A DNA stretch of 64,000 bases from assembly GCF_013030265.1 (NCBI RefSeq), contig NZ_WPZQ01000004.1, positions 1 through 64,000 of the forward strand, in the 5' to 3' direction. Shown piece after piece: positions 26,287 through 35,862 of the stretch. How positions within the stretch are numbered: position 1 is the stretch's first letter; each line of letters begins with the position of its first letter. The position numbers and the translations under genes were made by a program. The notes under the pieces were generated by a model. The model worked only from the letters and a program-made list of their open reading frames with translations, ran no database searches and was not told the origin of the DNA. Origin of the DNA: Ruegeria arenilitoris (lineage in GTDB: Bacteria; Pseudomonadota; Alphaproteobacteria; Rhodobacterales; Rhodobacteraceae).

Positions 26287-27813
26287 ATGCGTCCCGCTAA
26301 GATCATACCGGGTTTGCGCCCTGAGGGTGGCTGGGACATCCCAGATCGGCTGAACATGGCGCAGCAGTGCCTTTCGCACCCGTCGGATCAGATAGCGATC
26401 GTGAATCTGACCGGCTCTGATGAGGCACGAGTGACTTATGGCGAACTCGCCCGAATGACCGACGGGATCGCGCGGGCTTTACTGCATAAGGTGGAGCGGG
26501 GTGATCGCGTCGGTGTGTTGCTTAGTCAGTCGCCATGGTGTGCGGCGGCGCATCTGGCGATTTGGAAGATTGGCGCAATTTCAGTGCCCCTGTTCAAGCT
26601 GTTCAAACACGACGCACTGGCATCCCGTCTGGGTGATGCCGGTGTTCGGTTGGTCTTGACCGACTCGGAAGGTGCCGCTCTGCTTGGCGCTCTGGCTGAG
26701 CCACTGATGGTAGATGAGATCGGTCAAGATGGTGATGCGATAGACTTCGCAGATACAGGTCCCGAAGATCCTGCGGTTCTGATTTACACCTCCGGTACTA
26801 CTGGCAGTCCAAAGGGTGCCCTGCACGGACATCGGGTTTTGACAGGCCATCTGCCTGGCGTTTCCATCAGCCACAACCACCTGCAGTCAGGCGACTGCCT
26901 GTGGACACCGGCCGACTGGGCCTGGATCGGCGGGCTGTTTGATGTGTTGATGCCGGGACTGGCGCTGGGCGTTCCTGTCGTAGCGGCCCGGTTGGAGAAA
27001 TTCACACCCGAAGCCTGCGCCGATGTGGTCGCACGTGGTGGTGTGCGGAATGTATTCTTCCCTCCTACTGCTCTTCGAATGCTCAAAGCTGCAGATCAGT
27101 CGATCCCCGGTCTGCGCTCGGTTGCATCAGGCGGTGAGCCACTGGGGGCGGAGATGCTGGCCTGGGGCGAGAGAGCATTTGGTCTGACGATCAACGAGTT
27201 CTATGGCCAGACCGAGTGCAACATGGTCGTGTCCTCCTGCGCCGAGGATTTCCCCGTACGCCCCGGTTGCATCGGTAAACCGGTGCCGGGGCACGAGGTG
27301 GCGGTGATTGATGAGAGCGGCAACCCGTCGGATGAAGAGGGCGACGTGGCCATCCGGCGCGGCTCGGCCTCGATGCTATTGGAATACTGGAACCGGCCCG
27401 AGGCGGTGGCTGAGAAATTCCGGGGTGATTGGCTGATTACCGGAGATCGCGGTGTTTGGGAGGATGACTACCTGCGCTTCGTCGGTCGCGATGATGACGT
27501 GATCACCTCAGCCGGATACCGCATCGGCCCTGCCGAGATTGAGGATTGCTTGCTGACTCATACGGCGGTGGCGACTGTGGGTGTGGTCGGAAAGCCTGAT
27601 TCGCTGCGGACCGAGATCGTGAAAGCCTACGTGGTATTGAAACCTGGGGCCGAGGCTTCAGGGCCGGAGTTGCAAGATTGGGTCAAGGACCGCCTGGCGC
27701 AGTATTCTTATCCGCGTGAAGTGACGTTCTTGGAGGAGCTGCCGATGACCGTGACGGGTAAAGTGATCCGAAAGGAATTGAAGATGCGTGCGGCGGAGGA
27801 GACAAGAAAATGA
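26287..27813 (+). CDS. Acyl-CoA synthetase (AMP-forming, AMP-binding family)
   Basis: 508 residues; adenylate-forming ligase that activates a carboxylic acid with CoA. Core motifs: LIYTSGTTGSPKGALHGH (A3), NEFYGQTECNMVV (A5), DWLITGDRG (A7), GYRIGPAEIED (A8) and the catalytic-lysine region TVTGKVIRKELK (A10). Its place in a leucine/isovalerate cluster suggests a branched or short-chain substrate such as isovalerate or acetoacetate. Specificity cannot be derived from the sequence. Its stop overlaps the next start by 4 bp (ATGA). Confidence 0.87.
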   Translation: MRPAKIIPGLRPEGGWDIPDRLNMAQQCLSHPSDQIAIVNLTGSDEARVTYGELARMTDGIARALLHKVERGDRVGVLLSQSPWCAAAHLAIWKIGAISVPLFKLFKHDALASRLGDAGVRLVLTDSEGAALLGALAEPLMVDEIGQDGDAIDFADTGPEDPAVLIYTSGTTGSPKGALHGHRVLTGHLPGVSISHNHLQSGDCLWTPADWAWIGGLFDVLMPGLALGVPVVAARLEKFTPEACADVVARGGVRNVFFPPTALRMLKAADQSIPGLRSVASGGEPLGAEMLAWGERAFGLTINEFYGQTECNMVVSSCAEDFPVRPGCIGKPVPGHEVAVIDESGNPSDEEGDVAIRRGSASMLLEYWNRPEAVAEKFRGDWLITGDRGVWEDDYLRFVGRDDDVITSAGYRIGPAEIEDCLLTHTAVATVGVVGKPDSLRTEIVKAYVVLKPGAEASGPELQDWVKDRLAQYSYPREVTFLEELPMTVTGKVIRKELKMRAAEETRK

Positions 27814-28460
27814 CATCGAAAGAGACATCAAGACTGAAATCTCATCTTGTCATATTGGCGTTCGGCGTAAGTGTTCTGGCTCAAACCTCTCACGCGTATG
27901 AGATCGCTTCCGAACAAAACGACAACTATTGGATAGAACCTGAAATCATTGAGGAATGCTTGGGCGATGCCCGAGAGGGACTCGAAAAGAAAAAGCCTCG
28001 GCGAGCAATCCCAGATGCGGTTTATGAGTGCATAGGAATAGCTGCACAAGACTGCATGGATCGTATGGACTACTCCACCTACGGCATGATCATGTGCTTC
28101 GACGCAGAAACAGTATTTTGGGACAGAATGCTGGACCAAAACTACTCAGATCTAGCGGCATGGGCTGAAAAAATTCATGGCCATGTCCCCCCGGATGATC
28201 ATGCCTTCAAATGGACCGCACCTGAGACCCTCAAAAAGATGCAAGCCGAATGGAGAGTATACTCTGAGGCTGTTTGCCGATTTCGAGCCAGTGATTATTG
28301 GAGGGGAACCGCTGCTGGGCCGACCAGAGGCGCGTGTTGGATGCGCAGAACCGCTGAACAGGCTCTAAAAATGGAGCGAGAGATACTTGGCACCTGTAGC
28401 TGGCAGCAAGGCAGTATTATACGGGAAATTTGTGAAGCACGCGGGGTAGCTGAACGATGA
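27810..28460 (+). CDS. Secreted LprI-like (DUF1311) protein, copy 1
   Basis: 216 residues with an N-terminal export signal (HLVILAFGVSVLAQTSHA). Cys-rich: pairs sit in the N-terminal half (CLGDA, ECIGIAAQDCMDRM, MCFDAETVFWDRM). The C-terminal part has the lysozyme-inhibitor-LprI pattern Q..W..YSEAVCRF...GT...ACWMRRTAEQALKME. Probably a disulfide-bonded periplasmic protein; lysozyme inhibition is only a family label. The gene looks less GC-rich than its neighbours. Its start overlaps the upstream stop (ATGA) and its stop overlaps the mccB-like fragment start (ATGA). It looks like a guest gene in the operon. Confidence 0.7.
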   Translation: MTSKETSRLKSHLVILAFGVSVLAQTSHAYEIASEQNDNYWIEPEIIEECLGDAREGLEKKKPRRAIPDAVYECIGIAAQDCMDRMDYSTYGMIMCFDAETVFWDRMLDQNYSDLAAWAEKIHGHVPPDDHAFKWTAPETLKKMQAEWRVYSEAVCRFRASDYWRGTAAGPTRGACWMRRTAEQALKMEREILGTCSWQQGSIIREICEARGVAER

Positions 28461-28597
28461 AACTAACCTCCAAAGCTATGCCCGCCTCCGAAGGCTTCAA
28501 AGCAAAACGTACCGCTCGTCTCGATGCTCTGGCGCAAATCTCTGTCCCCGCTGGAGTCACGCGAATGGCCGTTATCAGCGGTAGAGGTCGATCATGA
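28457..28597 (+). pseudogene. Decayed duplicate of the 5' end of mccB (46 codons)
   Basis: The frame encodes [15 protein letters not shown], then LDALAQIS, closely matching the N-terminus of intact mccB at 29113 ([23 protein letters not shown]). After about 30 codons similarity fades, with a net 2-nt length difference. It then ends at CATGAATCG (28593), the same nine bases found at the corresponding point inside mccB (29251). Start and stop both overlap neighbours as ATGA. It is a remnant, although a 46-residue peptide could still be translated. Confidence 0.85.
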
Positions 28598-29100
28598 ATC
28601 GTAAGGTGCAAAAGGCTTTTCTGACTGCGGCGGGTGTTCTTGGATTAGGCGCGCCAATGCTCGCAGAGACAGACAAAGGTCAAATATTTGACACCAGATC
28701 CTTTTTGGTAGCCTGTTCAGATCTTGTTCCAAACGTACCGCTCGCCATTCCGATGGATGCTCAATGTATCTCGCAGGGCTTAAAAATGTGTGAACTGGCT
28801 CTTCTGAATGCTGGAACTGAGAAGTGCCTTGAAGAAGTGACTGCGTGGATGCGTGAAGAGACTGATTCAAACTGGCATCTTGTACCGGAAGATATTCGGC
28901 TGGATCACGACAAACCTCCTACAGCCGCAGAAATGGCCAGTGATGGAACAATGGCCGTCATTGGAGGATCTCTGCCAAATTGTGAAACAATGCAAATCGA
29001 AGGGGCCACTCAGCAACAAATCTGTGAGTATTTGGATGCTCTGGCGGGATGGCAGACCCTTCGCATTCTTCAACGTTCAGCTGGCGAAGTTAATCAGTAG
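28594..29100 (+). CDS. Secreted Cys-rich LprI-like protein, copy 2
   Basis: 168 residues with a signal peptide (AFLTAAGVLGLGAPMLAE). The cysteine layout resembles copy 1 at 27810: QCISQGLKMCELAL, EKCLEEVTAWMREETDSNW, then C...GATQQQIC. The two are probably diverged paralogs. The LprI core tryptophan is not obvious, so the family link is tentative. The start codon ATG sits inside CATGAATCG, shared with mccB, and may have been captured from mccB sequence. Ends 12 bp before intact mccB. Function unknown; periplasmic location inferred. Confidence 0.65.
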   Translation: MNRKVQKAFLTAAGVLGLGAPMLAETDKGQIFDTRSFLVACSDLVPNVPLAIPMDAQCISQGLKMCELALLNAGTEKCLEEVTAWMREETDSNWHLVPEDIRLDHDKPPTAAEMASDGTMAVIGGSLPNCETMQIEGATQQQICEYLDALAGWQTLRILQRSAGEVNQ

Positions 29101-29112
29101 CGGGTAGCAGAT

Positions 29113-30717
29113 ATGAAACTCAATTCCAAAGCAATGCCCGCCTCCGAGGGCTTCAAACAAAACCGCGCGGCTCATCTCGACGCGCTGGCACAAATCTCTG
29201 ATGCAGCCGACGCAGCGCGAATGGGTGGGGGCGAGAAATCCCGCGCAAGACATGAATCGCGGGGCAAGATGCTGCCTCGGCGACGGGTGGCGAACCTATT
29301 GGACCCGGGCTCTCCATTCCTCGAAATCGGCGCAACAGCGGCGCATGGGATGTATGGGGACGCTGCACCCTCTGCCGGTGTCATCGCGGGTATAGGTCGC
29401 GTGCAGGGGCAGGAGGTCATGGTGGTGTGCAATGACGCCACTGTGAAAGGCGGCACCTATTACCCGATGTCAGTCAAGAAACACCTCCGCGCGCAGGAGA
29501 TCGCAGAGGAAAACAATCTGCCCTGCATCTATCTGGTCGACAGTGGCGGCGCGAACCTGCCCAATCAGGATGAAGTCTTTCCGGATCGCGACCACTTTGG
29601 CCGCATCTTTTACAATCAGGCGCGGATGAGTGCGAAGGGCATCCCTCAGATCGCAGTGGTCATGGGGTCGTGTACTGCGGGCGGCGCCTATGTGCCCGCA
29701 ATGTCCGATGTGACGATTATCGTCAAAGAACAGGGCACGATCTTCTTGGCGGGGCCGCCTCTGGTCAAAGCGGCTACAGGAGAGGTGGTCAGCGCTGAAG
29801 ATCTGGGAGGTGGTGACGTCCATACCCGCCTGTCCGGCGTGGCGGATTACCTGGCCGAGGATGATGCCCACGCGCTCGCCTTGGCGCGTCGTGCGGTTGG
29901 ATCGCTGAACCGGCACAAGCCGCAAACGGTGGATTGGGCCAGCCCCGAAGAACCGGCCTATGATCCCGAGGAAATTCTGGGTGTCGTTCCGGCCGATCTG
30001 CGCACACCTTATGACATTCGCGAGGTGATCGCACGGCTGGTCGACGGCTCGCGCTTTGACGAATTCAAGCCCCGGTTTGGTGAAACGCTGGTGACTGGGT
30101 TTGCTCATGTCAAAGGCTGCCCGGTTGGGATCATTGCCAATAATGGCGTCCTATTCTCGGAAGCGGCGCAGAAGGGTGCGCATTTTGTCGAACTGTGTTC
30201 GCAGCGCAAAATCCCCCTGGTGTTTTTGCAAAACATCACCGGCTTCATGGTTGGGCGGAAATACGAAAACGAAGGCATCGCACGGCACGGTGCCAAGATG
30301 GTGACGGCTGTGGCCACGACGAATGTGCCTAAGATCACGATGCTGGTCGGCGGATCGTTTGGTGCGGGGAATTACGGCATGGCCGGTCGCGCGTATCAGC
30401 CGAGGTTCCTGTGGACCTGGCCCAACTCACGCATCTCGGTCATGGGCGGTGAACAGGCGGCGGGTGTTCTGGCTACAGTCAAGCGTGATGGGATCGAGCG
30501 GCAAGGAGGCTCCTGGTCTGCCGAGGAAGAGGCTGAATTCAAACGCCCCACATTGGAGATGTTCGAAGAACAATCGCATCCTCTCTACGCGTCAGCCCGA
30601 CTTTGGGACGATGGAATTATCGATCCTCGCAAAAGCCGGGATGTGCTGTCGCTGTCACTGAATGCTGCACTGAATGCGCCAATCGAGGAGACACGCTTTG
30701 GCGTGTTCAGGATGTAA
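29113..30717 (+). CDS. mccB: Methylcrotonyl-CoA carboxylase, carboxyltransferase (beta) subunit
   Basis: 534 residues, the usual MccB size. It transfers carboxyl from biotin to 3-methylcrotonyl-CoA, giving 3-methylglutaconyl-CoA in leucine catabolism. Landmarks: [84 protein letters not shown] and [11 protein letters not shown], the carboxyltransferase oxyanion regions. Partners with mccA, which follows after one small membrane-protein gene. A decayed copy of its first 46 codons lies 656 bp upstream. Confidence 0.95.
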   Translation: MKLNSKAMPASEGFKQNRAAHLDALAQISDAADAARMGGGEKSRARHESRGKMLPRRRVANLLDPGSPFLEIGATAAHGMYGDAAPSAGVIAGIGRVQGQEVMVVCNDATVKGGTYYPMSVKKHLRAQEIAEENNLPCIYLVDSGGANLPNQDEVFPDRDHFGRIFYNQARMSAKGIPQIAVVMGSCTAGGAYVPAMSDVTIIVKEQGTIFLAGPPLVKAATGEVVSAEDLGGGDVHTRLSGVADYLAEDDAHALALARRAVGSLNRHKPQTVDWASPEEPAYDPEEILGVVPADLRTPYDIREVIARLVDGSRFDEFKPRFGETLVTGFAHVKGCPVGIIANNGVLFSEAAQKGAHFVELCSQRKIPLVFLQNITGFMVGRKYENEGIARHGAKMVTAVATTNVPKITMLVGGSFGAGNYGMAGRAYQPRFLWTWPNSRISVMGGEQAAGVLATVKRDGIERQGGSWSAEEEAEFKRPTLEMFEEQSHPLYASARLWDDGIIDPRKSRDVLSLSLNAALNAPIEETRFGVFRM

Positions 30718-30727
30718 GAAGACAACT

Positions 30728-31126
30728 ATGACTGAACTTTCAAAAGATAAACTTGCCTATCTATGGGTAGAGCACAGCAACAAAATGTGGCGTACGGTCT
30801 ACGCGACTCCCATTGTAGCGGTACCTGTGATTGCTGGCTGGTTCGCTCTGCACAGCGAAGGTGAAGCAACTTTCGCATTTCTAACCGCCTTTTTGGGAAT
30901 GCTATTGATGATCGTGCAATGGGCAATCATAACTCGGATGGCGCAATTTGACGGCGCCTTTTTGAGCATTCTGGAGGCTGCCCTTCCGGATTTTGGCGCA
31001 CCTATTCTCAGACTTAACGGAAAACTGCTGGCACAATCCGTGCCGCTAATTCTTCTGCTGATTTTCTTCTTGTTAGCGATTGTTTCGTTCACTTTTCCAT
31101 TTGTCGAAACAGGTGGAGGTTCCTGA
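30728..31126 (+). CDS. Small membrane protein between mccB and mccA
   Basis: 132 residues with three hydrophobic stretches: VYATPIVAVPVIAGWFAL, AFLTAFLGMLLMIVQWAII and VPLILLLIFFLLAIVSFTF. N-terminal WVEHSNKMWRT precedes the first. No family is recognised. It starts 10 bp after the mccB stop, and its TGA shares one base with the mccA ATG (TGATG). It is therefore translated in step with the carboxylase but has no visible link to catalysis. Confidence 0.6.
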   Translation: MTELSKDKLAYLWVEHSNKMWRTVYATPIVAVPVIAGWFALHSEGEATFAFLTAFLGMLLMIVQWAIITRMAQFDGAFLSILEAALPDFGAPILRLNGKLLAQSVPLILLLIFFLLAIVSFTFPFVETGGGS

Positions 31127-33057
31127 TGTTCACTAAAATCCTGATTGCCAACCGGGGTGAGATTGCCTGTCGGGTGATGGAAACGGCTCAGAAGATGGGT
31201 GTCTTCTGCGTTGCAGTGTATTCGGATGCGGATGCTTCGGCCAAACATGTTCAGAAGGCGGATGAGGCCGTGCATATCGGTGACTCGGCTCCGGCTGAAA
31301 GCTATCTGAAGGGCGACGTGATCATTCAGGCCGCGCTGGACACAGGCGCGCAGGCGATCCATCCGGGGTATGGGTTTCTGTCTGAAAACCCTGATTTCGT
31401 TGATGCCGTCGAAGCTGCGGGGTTGACTTTCATCGGGCCATCGGCGGATGCGATCCGCAAGATGGGTTTGAAGGATGCAGCGAAGGTTCTGATGGAACAG
31501 GCAGGTGTGCCCGTCGTGCCAGGATATCATGGCGATAATCAGGACCCGGAACATCTGTCTGGTGCCGCAGATACCATCGGCTATCCCGTGCTCATCAAGG
31601 CCGTCGCTGGCGGCGGCGGCAAAGGAATGCGGCTTGTTGAAGAGCCCGAGGATTTTACCGCTGCGCTGGACAGCGCACGTGGTGAGGCTCGTACCGCGTT
31701 TGGTAATGATGCGGTTCTGGTTGAAAAATTCGTGGCCAAACCGCGGCATATCGAGGTGCAGGTGTTTGGCGACGGCACCCATGCCGTGCATCTGTTCGAA
31801 CGGGATTGTTCGCTACAGCGTCGACATCAGAAGGTGATCGAAGAGGCTCCGGCACCCGGAATGACGCCAGAGATGCGTGAGGCGATGGGGCTGGCGGGTG
31901 TGCGCGCGGCTGAGGCCATTGGATACAAGGGGGCAGGTACGGTGGAGTTCATCGTGGATGCCTCGGAAGGACTGCGCCCGGATCGGTTCTGGTTCATGGA
32001 GATGAACACACGTCTGCAGGTCGAACATCCTGTCAGCGAAGCCATCACCGGTGTCGATCTGGTCGAGTGGCAATTGCGCGTTGCGGCCGGTGAAACCCTG
32101 CCCAAGCAGCAGCAGGAACTGTCGATCAACGGCCATGCTTTCGAAGCTCGGCTTTATGCTGAAGACGTGCCCAAAGGTTTTTTACCTGCAACGGGTACGC
32201 TGACTCATCTGCAGTTTCCATCCTATTGCCGTGCTGACAGTGGCGTCAGGGCAGGAGACGCGATTAGCCCCTGGTATGACCCCATGGTCGCCAAAGTGAT
32301 TGTTCATGGGCCCACACGTGAAGTCGCGCTGGAGTCGCTGCATCGAGCGCTAAAGCATACCGAGGTCGCGGGTACGGTGACCAATCTTGCCTTCCTCGGT
32401 GCTTTGACACGGCATCAGGGATTTGCATCAGGTGATGTGGATACGGGTCTGATCGGACGAGACCTGGACAATCTGGTTCAGGAGGCATCAGTGACATCAT
32501 GTTCGCTGGTGGCCGCGGCCATGGTTGCCCTGAAACTGGACGATCCAGATGAAGAAAGCGGTTTCACACTTTGGGCCTCGCTGCATCGTGCCGTCCAGTT
32601 GATGCAGGGTGGTGAGGTCGTCGATCTGGATGTTCAGGTTGAAAGCCCTGAACGGCAGATCTGGCAGGTTGGTCCCGAGACTGTGGTTGCAGAAAGAACA
32701 AATGGGCGTTGGAGCCTCGACGGAACTCCGATGCCAAATGTTGCTGTGTCCGGCTCTGAAATTACGGTGTTCGACAGTTACGGTCAGGTGTTTGGGTTCG
32801 CTGATCCGCTGGATCGGGACACCAGTGCGGCAGGCGATACGAATGTGGTTGAGGCACCGATGCCCGGTTTGGTGAAGGCAGTCTTTGCCACTGCTGGAGA
32901 TGCGGTGAAAGAAGGTGATCGTCTTGCCATTCTCGAAGCCATGAAGATGGAGCATTCTTTGTTGGCTGCGCGTGATGGTGTCGTTGCTGAGGTTCTTGCA
33001 GAAGCTGGCGCGCAGGTTGAGGCCGGGGCGGCACTGGTTCGTTTGGAAGAGGAATGA
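31126..33057 (+). CDS. mccA: Methylcrotonyl-CoA carboxylase, biotin carboxylase/carrier (alpha) subunit
   Basis: 643 residues. The biotin carboxylase part (about 1-450) starts FTKILIANRGEIACRV and has AGGGGKGMRLV (ATP grasp), EVQVFGDGTHAVHLFERDCSLQRRHQK and EMNTRLQVEHPVSE. A linker BT-type domain follows. The C-terminal biotinyl domain has EAMKMEHS, with K607 as the biotin site and the pair APMPG upstream. It carboxylates its own biotin and hands it to MccB. It should be biotinylated by the BirA encoded at 54029. Confidence 0.96.
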   Translation: MFTKILIANRGEIACRVMETAQKMGVFCVAVYSDADASAKHVQKADEAVHIGDSAPAESYLKGDVIIQAALDTGAQAIHPGYGFLSENPDFVDAVEAAGLTFIGPSADAIRKMGLKDAAKVLMEQAGVPVVPGYHGDNQDPEHLSGAADTIGYPVLIKAVAGGGGKGMRLVEEPEDFTAALDSARGEARTAFGNDAVLVEKFVAKPRHIEVQVFGDGTHAVHLFERDCSLQRRHQKVIEEAPAPGMTPEMREAMGLAGVRAAEAIGYKGAGTVEFIVDASEGLRPDRFWFMEMNTRLQVEHPVSEAITGVDLVEWQLRVAAGETLPKQQQELSINGHAFEARLYAEDVPKGFLPATGTLTHLQFPSYCRADSGVRAGDAISPWYDPMVAKVIVHGPTREVALESLHRALKHTEVAGTVTNLAFLGALTRHQGFASGDVDTGLIGRDLDNLVQEASVTSCSLVAAAMVALKLDDPDEESGFTLWASLHRAVQLMQGGEVVDLDVQVESPERQIWQVGPETVVAERTNGRWSLDGTPMPNVAVSGSEITVFDSYGQVFGFADPLDRDTSAAGDTNVVEAPMPGLVKAVFATAGDAVKEGDRLAILEAMKMEHSLLAARDGVVAEVLAEAGAQVEAGAALVRLEEE

Positions 33058-33132
33058 TCTTTCTGCTTGTCGCCTGGCAGCAGCTTGTGGTGCTGTGAAG
33101 CATAGAAATAGAGATCCGGGAAAGGGACGGCC

Positions 33133-33987
33133 ATGGGTGAACGCGTTGAGGTTTTTGAAGTTGGTCCGCGAGATGGACTGCAGAACGAAAAACGTGAAAT
33201 TCCGGTGGCCGAAAAGGTGGCGCTGGTCGATTGCCTGAGCCGCGCCGGGTTCAGCAGAATTGAGGTGGCCAGCTTTGTCTCGCCAAAGTGGGTACCGCAG
33301 ATGGCGGGCAGTGCCGAGGTGCTGGCCGGTATCAATCGTGCATCTGGTGTGCGTTACGCGGCATTGACCCCGAACATGCGCGGTTACGAAGATGCTTTGG
33401 CGGCCGGGGCTGATGAGATCGCCATCTTTGCGTCGGCATCCGAGGGTTTCTCGAAGGCCAACATCAACGCCACAATCGCTGATTCGATCGAGCGTTTCGT
33501 TCCGATACTCGAAGCAGCACGTCACATTGATCTGCCGGTGCGAGGCTACGTATCCTGCGTGACAGACTGCCCATATGACGGACCAACACCGCCTGAGAAA
33601 GTTGCCGAAGTGGCCGATATGCTTTTTGCGCGCGGTTGCTACGAAATCTCGCTGGGGGACACGATCGGGCAAGGCACGCCCGACACGATTGTCCGAATGC
33701 TGCTGGCGGTTCGCGAACGGGTGCCTGTGACACGGCTTGCTGGCCATTTCCACGATACCAATGGTCGTGCCATCGATAACATCGACGCATCCCTCGCGCT
33801 GGGCGTTCGTGTATTTGACGCGGCAGTCGGCGGATTGGGTGGATGCCCCTACGCACCGGGCGCTGCTGGCAATGTCGCGACCGAAGCGGTTGCGGCACAT
33901 CTGGAGCGTTTGGGTTACGAAACCGGTCTGGATATGGCGGTTTTGGAAGAGGCCGCGGAAATGGCGCGTGCAATGCGAACGAATTAA
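33133..33987 (+). CDS. Hydroxymethylglutaryl-CoA lyase
   Basis: 284 residues; cleaves HMG-CoA to acetyl-CoA and acetoacetate, the final step of leucine degradation. Seen: VEVFEVGPRDGLQNEK (metal Asp), SLGDTIGQGTP, HFHDTNGRAIDN (His ligands) and GLGGCPYAPGAAGNVATE with the catalytic Cys. An AAAGGGA ribosome site lies upstream of ATG 33133. About 75 bp separate it from mccA, with nothing convincing between. Often named mvaB or hmgL; I leave the symbol open. Confidence 0.93.
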   Translation: MGERVEVFEVGPRDGLQNEKREIPVAEKVALVDCLSRAGFSRIEVASFVSPKWVPQMAGSAEVLAGINRASGVRYAALTPNMRGYEDALAAGADEIAIFASASEGFSKANINATIADSIERFVPILEAARHIDLPVRGYVSCVTDCPYDGPTPPEKVAEVADMLFARGCYEISLGDTIGQGTPDTIVRMLLAVRERVPVTRLAGHFHDTNGRAIDNIDASLALGVRVFDAAVGGLGGCPYAPGAAGNVATEAVAAHLERLGYETGLDMAVLEEAAEMARAMRTN

Positions 33988-33996
33988 GAGGCAAGC

Positions 33997-34785
33997 ATGT
34001 TTGAAACAATTACCTTGGCAACGGACGCGCGCGGTGTAGCAACGCTGATGCTGAACCGCGCGGACAAGCACAATGCCATGTCGGCGCAGATGATTGCAGA
34101 ACTGACGCAGGCCGCAAGGCAGCTCGGCGAAGATGAGGCCGTAAGGGTAGTTGTCCTGACAGGTGCCGGCAAAAGTTTCTGTGCCGGTGGTGATCTGGGA
34201 TGGATGCAGGCACAGATGGCCGCGGATCCTGCGACACGCTTTGTCGAGGCGCGTAAGCTGGCCGAGATGTTACAGGCGTTGAACACACTGCCGAAACCCC
34301 TGATTGGTGCTTTGCAGGGCAACGCATTCGGTGGCGGGGTCGGGATGGCCTCGGTTTGTGATGTGGCCATTGGCGTCGACAGCCTGAAAATGGGCCTGAC
34401 CGAAACGCGCTTGGGCCTGATCCCGGCTACAATCGGCCCGTATGTTGTCGCCCGAATGGGAGAAGCACGCGCCCGTCGCGTCTTTATGTCCGCCAGGCTG
34501 TTTGACGCGACAGAAGCGGTTGATTTGGGACTGCTGGCAAAAGCCGTGCCTGCCGAGGCTCTTGCAGAGGCAGTTGAGGCAGAGGTCTTACCCTATCTTT
34601 CCTGTGCGCCCGGGGCTGTTGCTTCAGCGAAAGAATTGGTCAGAACCCTGGGTCCCACTATTGACGACGACTTGATTGATCATACCATCAAGGCACTGGT
34701 TGACAGATGGGAAACAGATGAGGCGAAGGAAGGAATCGGCGCATTCTTCGATAAACGAAAACCTGTATGGAATAGTAAGGTTTAG
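33997..34785 (+). CDS. Enoyl-CoA hydratase/isomerase family, probably methylglutaconyl-CoA hydratase
   Basis: 262 residues of the crotonase fold. The two oxyanion-hole regions are SFCAGGDLGWM and LQGNAFGGGVGMASVCDVAIG, and ETRLGLIPATIGPYVV is typical of the methylglutaconyl-CoA hydratase subgroup. In this pathway it hydrates 3-methylglutaconyl-CoA to HMG-CoA, which the lyase encoded 9 bp upstream would use. The assignment rests on operon position plus family. A short-chain enoyl-CoA hydratase role remains possible. Confidence 0.82.
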   Translation: MFETITLATDARGVATLMLNRADKHNAMSAQMIAELTQAARQLGEDEAVRVVVLTGAGKSFCAGGDLGWMQAQMAADPATRFVEARKLAEMLQALNTLPKPLIGALQGNAFGGGVGMASVCDVAIGVDSLKMGLTETRLGLIPATIGPYVVARMGEARARRVFMSARLFDATEAVDLGLLAKAVPAEALAEAVEAEVLPYLSCAPGAVASAKELVRTLGPTIDDDLIDHTIKALVDRWETDEAKEGIGAFFDKRKPVWNSKV

Positions 34786-34878
34786 CCGTATCTCCTAATT
34801 TAACGGTGAACTGGAAACTGCGGTGAATTTTGCGGTTGTCACAAACGGATTATTCCACCTCTTTGCGCCTGTGTTCTG

Positions 34879-34907
34879 TTGACCCTCAGACCCCACACGG
34901 ATACAGA
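34879..34907 (+). promoter_or_regulatory. Candidate sigma70-type promoter of the nuo operon
   Basis: TTGACC (34879-34884) and TACAGA (34902-34907) are 17 bp apart, about 65 bp upstream of the nuoA GTG. No terminator or other gene lies between the hydratase and nuoA (34786-34972). Confidence 0.35.
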
Positions 34908-34972
34908 ATGTCCAGTCAACACGCCAATTGACGGCGCATCCAGATGATGGGGGCGCAGGAAAGGAGCTACTC

Positions 34973-35338
34973 GTGGAAGACCTGTTGCGGGAATATCTCC
35001 CGATCCTGGTGTTTCTGGCCGTTGCCGTAGGCCTTGGCCTTGTCCTTATTTTGGCTGCTGTCGTGCTTGCTGTTCGCAATCCCGACCCCGAAAAAGTCAG
35101 CGCCTATGAATGTGGTTTCAACGCGTTTGATGACGCGCGTATGAAATTCGACGTCCGATTCTATCTGGTCTCGATTCTTTTCATCATCTTTGATCTGGAA
35201 ATTGCCTTCCTGTTTCCCTGGGCAGTCGGTTTCCGTGACATCAGCGATGTCGGGTTCTGGTCGATGATGGTGTTCCTGGCAGTGCTGACCATCGGCTTTG
35301 CCTATGAGTGGAAGAAGGGGGCCCTGGAATGGGAGTGA
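34973..35338 (+). CDS. nuoA: NADH-quinone oxidoreductase subunit A
   Basis: 121 residues with three membrane helices; part of the quinone-proximal membrane arm of complex [25 protein letters not shown], broken across the cysteine loop, is the family signature, followed by [12 protein letters not shown]. The GTG at 34973 is chosen because AAGGAG lies 7 nt upstream; a more upstream ATG lacks homology. First gene of the operon. Its stop lies inside the nuoB reading frame. Confidence 0.95.
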   Translation: MEDLLREYLPILVFLAVAVGLGLVLILAAVVLAVRNPDPEKVSAYECGFNAFDDARMKFDVRFYLVSILFIIFDLEIAFLFPWAVGFRDISDVGFWSMMVFLAVLTIGFAYEWKKGALEWE

Positions 35339-35862
35339 TGACGGGCGCAAACACCGCAGGTGCCGACAAAGAAGTCGCCACCCAGGCCCTGAATGCCGAG
35401 TTGCAGGACAAAGGGTTTCTGCTGACCTCGTCCGAAGACATCATCAACTGGGCGCGTACCGGTTCGCTGCACTGGATGACATTTGGTTTGGCCTGTTGCG
35501 CGGTTGAGATGATGCACACCTCGATGCCGCGTTATGATGCGGAACGGTTCGGCATCGCTCCACGTGCGTCCCCTCGTCAGTCAGACGTGATGATCGTGGC
35601 GGGAACACTGACCAACAAAATGGCCCCGGCGCTGCGCAAGGTTTATGACCAGATGCCCGAGCCGCGCTATGTGATCTCGATGGGGTCCTGTGCGAATGGC
35701 GGTGGTTACTATCACTACTCCTATTCAGTCGTACGCGGTTGTGACCGCGTGGTGCCCGTAGACATTTACGTTCCGGGCTGTCCTCCAACTGCCGAGGCGC
35801 TGCTGTACGGCCTGATGCAGCTGCAACGCAAAATCCGCCGTACAGGGACGATTGTCAGATGA
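35329..35862 (+). CDS. nuoB: NADH-quinone oxidoreductase subunit B
   Basis: 177 residues; peripheral-arm subunit carrying cluster N2, next to the quinone site. Cluster ligands are visible: [11 protein letters not shown] (adjacent Cys pair), [10 protein letters not shown] and YVPGCPP. Starts 10 bp inside nuoA, with AAGGGGG about 7 nt upstream. Its stop overlaps the start of an unrelated secreted protein (ATGA) rather than nuoC. Confidence 0.96.
   Translation: MGVMTGANTAGADKEVATQALNAELQDKGFLLTSSEDIINWARTGSLHWMTFGLACCAVEMMHTSMPRYDAERFGIAPRASPRQSDVMIVAGTLTNKMAPALRKVYDQMPEPRYVISMGSCANGGGYYHYSYSVVRGCDRVVPVDIYVPGCPPTAEALLYGLMQLQRKIRRTGTIVR

Noticed and set aside
33054-33098. Very short 14-residue hydrophobic frame overlapping the mccA end
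   Set aside because: Too short and without any supporting signal; the spacer is better left as non-coding.
32497-34071. Minus-strand frame of 524 codons across mccA, the lyase and the hydratase
   Set aside because: Runs antisense through three clear genes and has no family resemblance.
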